NCBI RefSeq assembly: GCF_946478955.1
Contig: NZ_CAMLDL010000003.1
Location: 62,001 to 126,000 of the forward strand
DNA length: 64,000 bases
DNA from: an uncultured Sphingomonas sp.
Lineage (GTDB): Bacteria; Pseudomonadota; Alphaproteobacteria; Sphingomonadales; Sphingomonadaceae
Direction of reading: 5' to 3'
Shown here piece after piece: positions 53,729 through 62,079 of this stretch. The notes beneath the pieces are model-generated. The model was not told the DNA's origin. It did no database searches and was given only the letters and a program-made list of their open reading frames with translations. A program made the translations under genes and the position numbers. The first letter of the stretch is position 1. The number at the start of each line of letters is the position of its first letter.

Positions 53729-54150
53729 ATCGAGCCGGCGTTTGGGCGCTACTCTCCGGCCTGCTTTTTGGTGCCGGCCTGATGATCGGCGGCATGGTCA
53801 TCCCGGCCCGGGTTCGCGGGTTTCTGGACATTTTTGGCGCCTGGGATCCAACGCTCGCTTTTGTCATGGGCGGCGCGGTGGTCGTGATGGCCGTTGCCTG
53901 GCCATTTCAGCGGCGTATGAACAAGCCGTTCGGGGCAAGCGAATTCCTGCTACCCGGGCGCCAGGACATTGACGGGAAACTCGTGGGGGGCTCGGTTTTG
54001 TTCGGGGTCGGTTGGGGACTTGCCGGTATTTGCCCGGGGCCGGCTATCGCAAGCCTTGCACTGGTCCCCATGAAAGTGCTGCCCTTCCTTGTGGCCATGG
54101 CTGCCGGTATGGCCGCCCATCATATGTTGTTTGAATCCAAGAAAGGCTGA
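53725..54150 (+). CDS. DUF6691/YeeE-type transporter, second half
   Basis: 141 residues, four helices. GVWALLSGLLFGAGLMIGGMVIPARVRGFLDIFGAWDPTLAFVMGGA and GVGWGLAGICPGPAI match the C-terminal half of YeeE/YedE, including a conserved pore cysteine. Starts within the DUF2892 stop. With the gene at 53083 it should form one sulfur-compound channel. Confidence 0.88.
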   Translation: MNRAGVWALLSGLLFGAGLMIGGMVIPARVRGFLDIFGAWDPTLAFVMGGAVVVMAVAWPFQRRMNKPFGASEFLLPGRQDIDGKLVGGSVLFGVGWGLAGICPGPAIASLALVPMKVLPFLVAMAAGMAAHHMLFESKKG

Positions 54151-54155
54151 TTGTC

Positions 54156-54590
54156 ATGGATGTGCGCCCGATTTCGCCGAACGTGTGGGTCAGTGGACAG
54201 ATTTTGCCGAGCGATCTTCCGACGCTGAAGGAAATGGGCTTTCGCGCGATTATCGGCAATCGTCCGGACGGCGAAGAGGCCGACCAACCCAAATGGTCGG
54301 ACATAAGCGAAGCCGCCGAACAGGCCGGCTTGGCCGTCGCCCACATCCCGATCACCCCCGGCCATATGACGTCCAATGAGGTGCTCGAATTCCGCGATGC
54401 TGTGACCGGCTTCGAAAAACCCGTGCTCGCCTTCTGCCGTACCGGGACGCGCTCGGCGCAGTTGTGGGCATTTGCCGCGCGCGACCGACTGTCGACGGAC
54501 GAGGTCATTCGCATGGCCGCGACAGCGGGCTACGACATCAGTGGACTACAGGAAAAATTGGAAACCGCTGGCCCGTCGGCCAGCGCCTGA
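54156..54590 (+). CDS. TIGR01244/DUF442 sulfur-handling protein
   Basis: 144 residues of the phosphatase-like fold seen at the N-terminus of Blh proteins: ISPNVWVSGQILPSDLPTLKEMGFRAIIGNRPDGEE and the active loop LAFCRTGTRSAQLWAF (Cys94). In fused Blh proteins this domain acts with the persulfide dioxygenase; here it is a separate gene six bases after its neighbour. Probably a rhodanese-like sulfurtransferase. Confidence 0.88.
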   Translation: MDVRPISPNVWVSGQILPSDLPTLKEMGFRAIIGNRPDGEEADQPKWSDISEAAEQAGLAVAHIPITPGHMTSNEVLEFRDAVTGFEKPVLAFCRTGTRSAQLWAFAARDRLSTDEVIRMAATAGYDISGLQEKLETAGPSASA

Positions 54591-55372
54591 TGCTCGATCC
54601 CATCCAGTTCATCCTCGGCGCATTTTCCGGCGCGCTAGTCGGCTTTTCGTTGGGGTTGGTAGGCGGCGGCGGATCAATTCTGGCAGTCCCGCTGATGGTG
54701 TATCTGGTCGGTGTAAAGAACCCGCACCTTGCGATTGGCACTAGCGCACTGGCGGTGGCCGCCAATGCCGCAATCGGGCTCGCCAACCATGCCCGCGCAG
54801 GTAATGTGAAGTGGAAATGCGGACTGCTGTTCGCAGGCGCGGGCGTCATCGGAGCCTATTTCGGCTCGACCGCCGGTAAAGCATTCGACGGCCAGAAGTT
54901 GCTGTTTCTATTTGCGTTAGTGATGATCCTGGTCGGCGTGTTGATGCTGCGGCGGCGTGGACGCGCCGGTAATGGAAGCGTCCATCTTGGGCGCGACAAC
55001 GCCGGAAAGCTTGCAGGTTATGGCCTTGGCACAGGACTGTTCAGCGGGTTCTTCGGGATTGGTGGGGGCTTCCTGATCGTCCCGGGGCTCATCGCCGCAA
55101 CCGATATGGCGATGATCAACGCCGTCGGCACCAGTCTCGTCGCGGTGACCAGCTTCGGACTGACAACAGCTTTCAACTATGCAATGTCCGGTCTCGTCGA
55201 TTGGGTTCTGGCGGGGGTTTTCATCCTCGGAGGGTTGCTTGGCAGTTTTGCCGGAACGCGGGCGGCCAAACGTCTTTCCTCGTCGGGTCAGTTAGTTACA
55301 GTTTTTGCAATTCTGATCTTTGTCGTGGCGGCCTATATGCTCTACAAAAGCGGCAACGCGATCTTCGGATAG
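54590..55372 (+). CDS. TauE/SafE-family permease
   Basis: 260 residues, about eight helices. The two TauE repeats carry VGFSLGLVGGGGSILAVPLMVYLVG and GFFGIGGGFLIVPGLIA. Starts on the DUF442 stop (TGATG). In this setting it is the likely sulfite exporter, taking out the product of the persulfide dioxygenase. It is distinct from the TauE-type gene at 32049. Confidence 0.92.
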   Translation: MLDPIQFILGAFSGALVGFSLGLVGGGGSILAVPLMVYLVGVKNPHLAIGTSALAVAANAAIGLANHARAGNVKWKCGLLFAGAGVIGAYFGSTAGKAFDGQKLLFLFALVMILVGVLMLRRRGRAGNGSVHLGRDNAGKLAGYGLGTGLFSGFFGIGGGFLIVPGLIAATDMAMINAVGTSLVAVTSFGLTTAFNYAMSGLVDWVLAGVFILGGLLGSFAGTRAAKRLSSSGQLVTVFAILIFVVAAYMLYKSGNAIFG

Positions 55373-55381
55373 GAAGCAACA

Positions 55382-56827
55382 ATGGAAGTTGATGCAACGG
55401 CGCTAATTCTGGCCCGCCTGCAATTTGCCTTCACTATCAGTTTCCATTTTATTTTCCCGGCTTTCTCAATTGGCACCGCCAGTTACCTCGCAGTCCTGGA
55501 AGGGCTGTGGCTGAAGACCGGGAAATCGGTCTATCTCGACCTCTTCAAATATTGGCTGAAGATTTTTGCGATTGTGTTCGGCATGGGCGTCGTCAGCGGC
55601 ATCGTCATGTCTTACCAGTTTGGGACCAATTGGGCGGTATTTTCCGACAAGGCGGGCAGCGTCATTGGCCCGCTGATGGCCTATGAGGTGCTGACCGCCT
55701 TTTTCCTGGAGGCGGGGTTCCTTGGCGTCATGCTGTTCGGTATGAACAAGGTCGGCAAGGGCCTGCATTTCTTTGCGACCTGCATGGTGGCTCTCGGCAC
55801 CTTCATTTCCGCCTTCTGGATCCTTTCCGCGAACAGCTGGATGCACACCCCCCAAGGCTATGAAATTGGCCCAAATGGCCAGTTCATACCTGGCGACAGC
55901 TGGCTGACGATTATCTTCAACCCAAGCTTTCCCTACCGCCTCGTCCATACAGTGATTGCCGCTTATCTGACGACGGCGCTGGTGGTCGGCGGGGTGGGAG
56001 CGTGGCACCTACTGAAAGACAGGACCAACGCCCACGCCAGAACGATGTTTTCCATGGCGATGTGGATGGCGGCGCTGGTCGGACCAGTGCAAATCCTCGC
56101 CGGGGACCAGCAGGGCCTGAATACGCTTCAGCATCAGCCGACGAAAATCATGGCGATGGAGGGGCATTTTGACAGCCATCCGCACGGCGCACCGCTAATC
56201 CTGGTTGGCATTCCCGACAGCAAGGAAGAGACCGTCCATTATGCGGTCGAAATCCCCAAGGCGTCATCGCTGATCCTGAAACATGATCCCAATGCACCGC
56301 TCGCCGGACTGAAAACGGTTCCCCGCGAAGATCGCCCGCCGGTTGGAATTATCTTCTGGTCGTTCCGGATCATGGTCGGAATCGGTTTTGCCATTCTCGG
56401 ACTCGGCATGTGGAGCCTGTACGCGCGTTGGAGAAAGTCCCTTTATAACTGGACCTGGTTGCACCGCGCCGCGGTCCTGATGGGCCCGATGGGATTTGTT
56501 GCGGTGATCGCCGGCTGGGTAACGACCGAAGTCGGTCGGCAGCCCTTCACGGTCTATGGCCTTCTTCGGACTGCGGACAGCGTCAGTCCGCTCGGCGCGC
56601 CTGCGGTCGCGACCTCGCTTGTGGCGTTTGTTATCGTTTACTTCGCCCTGTTTGGTGCGGGAATCTGGTATCTCCTGAAATTGATGGCGGCACCGCCGCA
56701 CGCGGGCGAGAAGGGTGTGAAGCGGACTGAGCGTGGTCCGGTGCGGACCGCGGGCATTACCCCTGGACCAACCCAGAACCCGACAGAACGCGCCGAAGGC
56801 GGCCCACTACCGGACGGGGAGAAGTAA
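55382..56827 (+). CDS. cydA: Cytochrome bd-type quinol oxidase subunit I
   Basis: 481 residues, nine helices. Heme-ligand regions FTISFHFIFPAFSIG and LVHTVIAAYL, the quinol-site TTEVGRQPFTVYGLLRTADSVSP, and a short Q-loop of the cyanide-insensitive oxidase type. It lacks the long E. coli Q-loop insertion. bd oxidases reduce oxygen and resist sulfide. Starts nine bases after the TauE stop, good ribosome-binding site, so cotranscription with the sulfur genes is likely. The C-terminal 40 residues are Pro/Glu-rich and poorly conserved. Confidence 0.95.
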   Translation: MEVDATALILARLQFAFTISFHFIFPAFSIGTASYLAVLEGLWLKTGKSVYLDLFKYWLKIFAIVFGMGVVSGIVMSYQFGTNWAVFSDKAGSVIGPLMAYEVLTAFFLEAGFLGVMLFGMNKVGKGLHFFATCMVALGTFISAFWILSANSWMHTPQGYEIGPNGQFIPGDSWLTIIFNPSFPYRLVHTVIAAYLTTALVVGGVGAWHLLKDRTNAHARTMFSMAMWMAALVGPVQILAGDQQGLNTLQHQPTKIMAMEGHFDSHPHGAPLILVGIPDSKEETVHYAVEIPKASSLILKHDPNAPLAGLKTVPREDRPPVGIIFWSFRIMVGIGFAILGLGMWSLYARWRKSLYNWTWLHRAAVLMGPMGFVAVIAGWVTTEVGRQPFTVYGLLRTADSVSPLGAPAVATSLVAFVIVYFALFGAGIWYLLKLMAAPPHAGEKGVKRTERGPVRTAGITPGPTQNPTERAEGGPLPDGEK

Positions 56828-56828
56828 G

Positions 56829-57833
56829 ATGGGTCACCTCGACCTCACCACCGTCTGGGCCGTCATCATTGCTTTTGCGGTGTTCATGTATGTTGTGATG
56901 GACGGGTTCGACCTTGGTATCGGCATCCTCTTCCCAACATTCGAAAAGGGTCAGGAACGGAGCCAGGCGATGAACGCCATCGCGCCGGTGTGGGACGGCA
57001 ATGAAACCTGGCTTGTGCTCGGCGGCGGTGGCCTGATGGCGGCGTTTCCGCTCGCCTATGCAATCATCTTGCCCGCGACCTATCCGCTAATCATCGCCAT
57101 GCTGCTCGGCCTGGTATTCAGAGGCGTTGCGTTCGAATTCCGCTGGCGCGATCCACGTCATGAGCATCTGTGGGATCTGTCCTTTTTCGGCGGTTCGCTA
57201 ATAGCGGCAATGTCGCAGGGGATGATCCTTGGCACACTCCTTCAGGGGATCGCGGTGGATGGTCGCACCTACGCCGGCGGTTGGACCGACTGGTTGACCC
57301 CCTATTCGGTATTGACGGGTGTGGGCGTCGTCGTCGGCTATACCTTGCTGGGCGCGACCTTTCTGGTGATGAAGCTGACCGGGCGCGCCGAAGACCATGC
57401 CTATGCGCTTGCCAAGAAGGCAGGACTTGCGACGCTGGTACTAATGGCGGCGGTAAGCCTGGCGACGCCTTATCTTGCCAGCCAATATTGGCATCGCTGG
57501 TTCGAAATGCCGAACATCCTGTTTGCAAGTCAGGTGCCCCTGTTGACCGGGATCCTGTTCTACGCGCTCTACCGCACGCTCAAGAAGCGTAGGACCGTCG
57601 CGCCATTTCTGGTCGCCCTGGGCCTGTTCTTGCTTGGAATGATCGGCCTCGGGATCAGCATGTGGCCGTACGTTGTGCCTGACACCGTTTCGATCTGGGA
57701 TGCGGCCGCGCCGCACAGCAGTCAGGCGTTCATGCTCGTCGGCGTCGTTGTTATCATGCCGCTGATCCTTGCCTACACCGGCTGGGCTTATTGGGTCTTT
57801 CGCGGAAAGGTTGGCGAGGAAGGCTATCACTGA
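56829..57833 (+). CDS. cydB: Cytochrome bd-type quinol oxidase subunit II
   Basis: 334 residues, eight helices: VVMDGFDLGIGILFPTF, NAIAPVWDGNETWLVLGGGGLMAAFPLAYA and RGVAFEFRWRDP are the conserved CydB blocks. Completes the oxidase core. ATG 56829 is one base after the cydA stop; its stop overlaps the DUF2474 start by one base. Confidence 0.95.
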   Translation: MGHLDLTTVWAVIIAFAVFMYVVMDGFDLGIGILFPTFEKGQERSQAMNAIAPVWDGNETWLVLGGGGLMAAFPLAYAIILPATYPLIIAMLLGLVFRGVAFEFRWRDPRHEHLWDLSFFGGSLIAAMSQGMILGTLLQGIAVDGRTYAGGWTDWLTPYSVLTGVGVVVGYTLLGATFLVMKLTGRAEDHAYALAKKAGLATLVLMAAVSLATPYLASQYWHRWFEMPNILFASQVPLLTGILFYALYRTLKKRRTVAPFLVALGLFLLGMIGLGISMWPYVVPDTVSIWDAAAPHSSQAFMLVGVVVIMPLILAYTGWAYWVFRGKVGEEGYH

Positions 57834-57958
57834 TGGACGGCGACGCGCCGGGACCGTGGTGGCAACGCCTCGGCTGGATGGTTGCAATCTGGGCAATGAG
57901 TGTCGCCGTTCTGGGAGTGATCGCCTCGATCATCCGCTATTGGCTTAACGGCGCCTAG
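57833..57958 (+). CDS. DUF2474 small bd-oxidase subunit (CydX-like)
   Basis: 41 residues, beginning MDGDAPGPWWQRLGWMVAIW, one helix and end RYWLNGA. DUF2474 proteins are the tiny third subunits of cyanide-insensitive bd oxidases, the counterpart of CydX. ATG overlaps the cydB stop (TGATG). Its TAG shares bases with the convergent ROK kinase stop. Too short for many annotation cut-offs. Confidence 0.88.
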   Translation: MDGDAPGPWWQRLGWMVAIWAMSVAVLGVIASIIRYWLNGA

Positions 57959-58857
57959 CGTCCGTTAACCGCGCTATCGCGCGCCGCCATTGCCAGCGCG
58001 ATGGCGCCCAGGGGACCGGCATCGCCGCCCAATGCCGGCGGGACGATCATCGTCCGCAATACATCCAGCGTAAGGCCGGGATAATATCCGCCGAGTAGGC
58101 CTGCGACACGGTCAATGGCCATGTCCAGCAGCCACGGCGCCCCCAGCGTTACGCCGCCACCAACCAGCAACCGCTCCGGCGCATAGCTATGCAAGATGGC
58201 AACCAGCAACATCGCGAGATCATGGGCGGGCGCACTCCACCGCGGATCGTCCCGAGCGACTTGGGCCGGAGGTTCACCAAAGCGCGCGGCAAGCGATGGA
58301 CCCGCAATCAAACCCTCTACGCAGTCGCGGTGGAACCGGCAGTTCCCGCCAAAGTCATCGCCGTCGACCCGCTTCAACAGCAGGTGGCCAATTTCGGGAT
58401 GAAGGCGCCCCTTGATCGTGTGTCCGTCGGTAAAGGTGCCGCCGCCCACGCCAGTTCCGATTGTGACATAGGTAAGGCTGGACACACCCCGCCCCGCACC
58501 CCACCGATGTTCGGCAATCGCCGCCGCGTTCACATCGGTATCAATGGCGATGGGAAGGCCCAGACTTTGGAAAAAGCCGATTACGTCAGCCCCTGCCCAT
58601 CCGGCCTTGGGCGTCTCGAGGATCCGGCCGTAATCCGACGCTGCAGGATCAATCCGAACGGGTCCAAACGACGCAATTCCAAGCGCAACCGTCCGCCCCG
58701 CCCAGTCGCCGAGCCAATCACGCAACGCCCGGAGCGTCGCGTCAGGCGAATCCGTGGGGACGATAATTCGATCCAGAATTTCATGATCTCGGGCAACCAC
58801 AGCAATGGCCTTGGTGCCGCCCAATTCTATTCCAGCGAGCAGGGCGCCGCCCGTCAC
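57955..58857 (-). CDS. ROK-family sugar kinase, probable fructokinase
   Basis: 300 residues. ATP site GIELGGTKAIAVVA at the N-terminus, TIGTGVGGGTFTDG, and the ROK zinc motif HPEIGHLLLKRVDGDDFGGNCRFHRDCVEGL (His, Cys, His, Cys). This form is usually fructokinase or a mannose/fructose kinase. It overlaps the LacI gene by four bases, and with the divergent sugar transporter forms a sugar-use locus. Confidence 0.9.
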   Translation of the reverse strand: MTGGALLAGIELGGTKAIAVVARDHEILDRIIVPTDSPDATLRALRDWLGDWAGRTVALGIASFGPVRIDPAASDYGRILETPKAGWAGADVIGFFQSLGLPIAIDTDVNAAAIAEHRWGAGRGVSSLTYVTIGTGVGGGTFTDGHTIKGRLHPEIGHLLLKRVDGDDFGGNCRFHRDCVEGLIAGPSLAARFGEPPAQVARDDPRWSAPAHDLAMLLVAILHSYAPERLLVGGGVTLGAPWLLDMAIDRVAGLLGGYYPGLTLDVLRTMIVPPALGGDAGPLGAIALAMAARDSAVNGR

Positions 58858-59873
58858 GCCGTCACTGCGATGCTTGTCGTTCGAACGATGAGGCCCGGTT
58901 CAATCATCACCGATTTCGCGTCATCGCCATCGATCATGCATTGCAGGATCGAGGTTAACAAACCGGCTCCCTCGGCCAAATGTTGATCTATCGTCGTCAA
59001 CGGACGGGCACCGAACGCCGACAAGGCCACATTGTCATAACCCACAACCGATATATCGTTTGGCACCGACCGGCCAAACTGCTCCAACACGTCGATGGCC
59101 GACAAAGCAACGACGTCAGATACAGCAAAAACTCCGTCAATTTGCGAATGACGGGCGAGCAATTGCTGGAGTTGATCGCGGGCTACCTCTGGAACCAGCC
59201 CGATTCCCAGATATTCGGCCGAAACATCCGGATGTAATGCACATTCCTCCCGAAATCCCTGCTCGCGGACGGCAAACTCCGGAGCCAAGGCATGGCCCAG
59301 GAACAACAGATTCCGACGCCCCTGGTCAATCAGATGGCGCGCCGCGATGCGGCCGCCGCTGCGATTGTCGCTTCCGACGGTCACATATCTGCTGTCGGGC
59401 AGCTGTGCGCCCCATACGACCATTCGTTTATACCGGCGTGACACCCGATTGAGGTTCTCGTGCTGATCGGACTGACCGAGCACGATAATCCCGTCAACGC
59501 GGCCGGAATTTGCAAGTCGCTCCAACCAGTCTTCGCTTTCGGGAACTATTCGGCGGAGCAGCATGTCGACATTCCGCTCAGAAAGCGCGTCGGCAATTTG
59601 GCCGATCATCGTCATGATGAATGGGTCGGTTAGATACTGATCACGCTGATGTCCCAGCGGAATAACCACGCCCACGGTATCTGTTTGCTGGCGCCGCAGA
59701 CCGCGCGCTAGTGGATTGGGAACGAACCCATGCTCCTGCGCAAGCAAACTAATCTTCTTGCGGGTCTCGGCCGCGATGGCCGGATTGTCGGCAAGTGCTC
59801 TCGAGACCGTCGAGATGGATACGCCGGCCATTTCCGCAAGAATGGCCATCGTCATAGTGGGGCGCTGTGGCAT
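58854..59873 (-). CDS. LacI-family transcriptional repressor
   Basis: 339 residues. The LacI headpiece MAILAEMAGVSISTVSRALADNPAIAAETRKKI is followed by the hinge PNPLARGLRRQQTDTVGVVIPLG and a periplasmic-binding-protein-like sensor. It presumably senses a sugar or sugar phosphate of this locus. Start ATG 59873 chosen; ATG 59855 is equally possible. Divergent from the transporter with 150 bases between, containing a likely operator. Confidence 0.92.
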   Translation of the reverse strand: MPQRPTMTMAILAEMAGVSISTVSRALADNPAIAAETRKKISLLAQEHGFVPNPLARGLRRQQTDTVGVVIPLGHQRDQYLTDPFIMTMIGQIADALSERNVDMLLRRIVPESEDWLERLANSGRVDGIIVLGQSDQHENLNRVSRRYKRMVVWGAQLPDSRYVTVGSDNRSGGRIAARHLIDQGRRNLLFLGHALAPEFAVREQGFREECALHPDVSAEYLGIGLVPEVARDQLQQLLARHSQIDGVFAVSDVVALSAIDVLEQFGRSVPNDISVVGYDNVALSAFGARPLTTIDQHLAEGAGLLTSILQCMIDGDDAKSVMIEPGLIVRTTSIAVTA

Positions 59874-59967
59874 GTTGCGCGAACCTATCGCGTGCCGTTG
59901 ATTTGGTTGCAAGTGAGGGCATCGCAAATTGTCGACGAATGGCCTCAAACTTGTCTTTTAACGACTA

Positions 59968-59985
59968 TTGCAATTCTTCTTGCAA
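59968..59985. promoter_or_regulatory. Candidate LacI operator
   Basis: TTGCAA is repeated with a six-base spacer (TTGCAATTCTTCTTGCAA), giving an 18-bp dyad about 40 bases before the transporter start and 95 bases before the LacI start. The half-site TTGCAA recurs at about 59908. Confidence 0.45.
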
Positions 59986-60023
59986 GGGCGTTGCCTGAGG
60001 AACGTCGGGGAAGCGGAACTCCA

Positions 60024-61325
60024 ATGATCATGGTCCAACGCAAACGATTAAGCCTGCTGCGCATCGTCGAGATGAATATCGGCTTCTTCGGGCTGCAGTT
60101 CAGCTTTGGATTGCAGCAGGCGAACATGACACCGATCTATAAGTTTCTTGGGGCCGACGACGGGACCATGCCCCTCTTGTGGCTGGCCGGCCCGATGACC
60201 GGACTTCTCGTGCAACCATTGGTTGGAGCGGTTAGCGATCGCACTATCTCCCGCTTGGGAAGGCGCACGCCTTTTTTCCTGATCGGTGCCATCATCTGCT
60301 CGCTTTGCCTGCTAGCCATGCCGTACAGCCCGACCTTGTGGGCGGCCGCTGCGCTCCTGTGGCTGCTCGATGCCGGCAATAATGTAACGATGGAGCCGTA
60401 CCGCGCCTATGTGGCCGACCGGTTGCTGCCTGACCAGCAGCCCGCGGGCTTCCTTACGCAAAGCGCATTTACCGGCCTTGCCCAATGCGCCTCCTACGCG
60501 GCGCCGTCGCTGCTTGCGGCGCTTGGCGTATCGACGGCGACGGGCGACGGCAATCATATCCCGCAGATCGTCAAGATTGCCTTCCTGATCGGTGCCGTCG
60601 TGTCACTTGCCAGCATTATCTTTTCGGTCGTCAGGGTTCCCGAGCTGCCGATGGACCAAGCAGAGCTAGATCGTATTGCGGCCCTGCCCCGCGGCATCGG
60701 GCCCGCTTTGCGCGAAATTGCGGGATCCATCCGGGGCATGCCGCGCGCGATGAGGCGGCTGGCCGTCGCGATGCTCTGCCAGTGGTATGCAATGTTCCTC
60801 TATTGGCAGTATATCTCCGTATCGGTCGCCCAATCTTTGTACGGGACGACGGATGCAGCCAACCCGACCTATCTGGACGCAATGCTTACCGTGCAACAGA
60901 TGGGCGTCGCCTATAATGCCGTGGCCTTTGTTTCCGCGTTGGCGCTCATTCGTGCTGTTCGGCGATGGGGCGCGCCAAGGGTCCATGCGCTATGCCTGTC
61001 CGCGTCAGGGGTCGCCATGCTGGTCATCGCGCAAAGCACCGCCGAAGGTTGGATGTTCCTGGCGACTGTCGGGATCGGCCTTGGGTGGGCCGGGATGATG
61101 GGCAACACCTATGTCATGCTGGCGGGTGCGATTCCGCCAGAACGAACCGGCGTCTACATGGGGATTTTCAACATGTTCATCGTCATTCCGATGCTCATCG
61201 AAACGCTGACCATGCCGATCCTTTATGAGCCATTGCTCGGCGGCGACTCCCGCAACGCCCTGATGCTGGGCGGCGCGTTGATGATCGTTGGGGCGCTGGC
61301 GACACTCCGAGTGCCACGGGCATAA
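60024..61325 (+). CDS. MFS sugar transporter, sucrose/maltose-transporter (SUT/GPH) type
   Basis: 433 residues, about 12 helices. NIGFFGLQFSFGLQQANMTPIYKFLGAD, the LWLAGPMTGLLVQPLVGAVSDRTISRLGRRTPFFLIGA block, and WLLDAGNNVTMEPYRAYVADRLLP match the SUT-like sucrose and maltose proton symporters of proteobacteria. With LacI and fructokinase beside it, sucrose or another disaccharide is the probable substrate. ATG 60024 chosen; the frame is open upstream through the regulatory region. Confidence 0.88.
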   Translation: MIMVQRKRLSLLRIVEMNIGFFGLQFSFGLQQANMTPIYKFLGADDGTMPLLWLAGPMTGLLVQPLVGAVSDRTISRLGRRTPFFLIGAIICSLCLLAMPYSPTLWAAAALLWLLDAGNNVTMEPYRAYVADRLLPDQQPAGFLTQSAFTGLAQCASYAAPSLLAALGVSTATGDGNHIPQIVKIAFLIGAVVSLASIIFSVVRVPELPMDQAELDRIAALPRGIGPALREIAGSIRGMPRAMRRLAVAMLCQWYAMFLYWQYISVSVAQSLYGTTDAANPTYLDAMLTVQQMGVAYNAVAFVSALALIRAVRRWGAPRVHALCLSASGVAMLVIAQSTAEGWMFLATVGIGLGWAGMMGNTYVMLAGAIPPERTGVYMGIFNMFIVIPMLIETLTMPILYEPLLGGDSRNALMLGGALMIVGALATLRVPRA

Positions 61326-61332
61326 AAAAGAC

Positions 61333-61368
61333 GGCGGGGTCTTTCGACCCCGCCGCCCCTTTTTGGCT
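61333..61368. terminator. Bidirectional terminator between the transporter and the pilin gene
   Basis: Nine-bp perfect stem GGCGGGGTC / GACCCCGCC with loop TTTC; T-run on the plus side (CCCCTTTTT) and an A-run (AAAAAAG) before it serving the minus-strand pilin. Confidence 0.92.
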
Positions 61369-61378
61369 AATCCAACGT

Positions 61379-61537
61379 TTAGAGCTTGCTCGCAACGTTG
61401 TTGAAGGTGCTGCCGAGCTTGCCACCGACGCTCGTCATAGCGGCGATCGCGGCAACGGCGATGAGGGCTGCAATCAGACCGTATTCAATCGCGGTCGCAC
61501 CCTTGTTATTCTTGATCAGCTTCAGAAACTTGGCCAT
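61379..61537 (-). CDS. Flp/Fap-type pilin 1
   Basis: 52 residues: MAKFLKLIKNNKG then ATAIEYGLIAALIAVAAIAA, the class IVb prepilin pattern with cleavage after the glycine. It would be matured by a TadV/CpaA peptidase and assembled by the Tad system, none of which is in the window. It differs from the neighbouring copy only in its last residues (NNVASKL versus NNVGSAL). Confidence 0.93.
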   Translation of the reverse strand: MAKFLKLIKNNKGATAIEYGLIAALIAVAAIAAMTSVGGKLGSTFNNVASKL

Positions 61538-61705
61538 CTCTGGTCTCCTTAAGGCTCCACTTTGGGGATCCACGGTCCCCCCCTAGGCACCTGTCCGGCG
61601 CTTCGGTTGCATGCACAAATACAGCCCAAAGGGTTGATAAAGTTTTAAAGCGGGAAGTTTCTTTCCATTAAGCATAAAAAAGTTCAGGCAATTCAATTGG
61701 CATAG

Positions 61706-61740
61706 AAAAACGGCGGTGCCCTTCCGGGCCCCGCCGCTGT
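61706..61740 (-). terminator. Hairpin with T-run between the two pilin genes
   Basis: On the minus strand GGCGGGGCCC-GGAA-GGGCACCGCC, one mismatch, followed by GTTTTTC. It lies between the upstream pilin (61766-61924) and the downstream pilin, so read-through would set their ratio. Confidence 0.8.
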
Positions 61741-61765
61741 TCTTTCGTTGCAATCAAACGAACGT

Positions 61766-61924
61766 TTAAAGCGCACTACCAACATTATTGAAAGTGCTGC
61801 CGAGCTTGCCACCGACGCTCGTCATAGCGGCGATCGCGGCAACGGCGATGAGGGCTGCAATCAGACCGTATTCAATCGCGGTCGCACCCTTGTTATTCTT
61901 GATCAGCTTCAGAAACTTGGCCAT
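61766..61924 (-). CDS. Flp/Fap-type pilin 2
   Basis: 52 residues, identical to pilin 1 for the first 47 and at the DNA level over 142 consecutive bases including the ribosome-binding region. The first of the two in transcription order. Same class IVb prepilin features. Confidence 0.93.
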   Translation of the reverse strand: MAKFLKLIKNNKGATAIEYGLIAALIAVAAIAAMTSVGGKLGSTFNNVGSAL

Positions 61925-62079
61925 CTCTGGTCTCCCAATGCGTAAAACGCGGGCTACAACTCGTCCCCGTGGCCCATGAATCATTGACCCTCGGGCGTAG
62001 CGTGGAATCTCCGCCCACAAGGTTTAGGAAGTCTTAAGATTCGTTGTTCGGGCGCCGTGCCGAGAATGGCCGAAATCTG

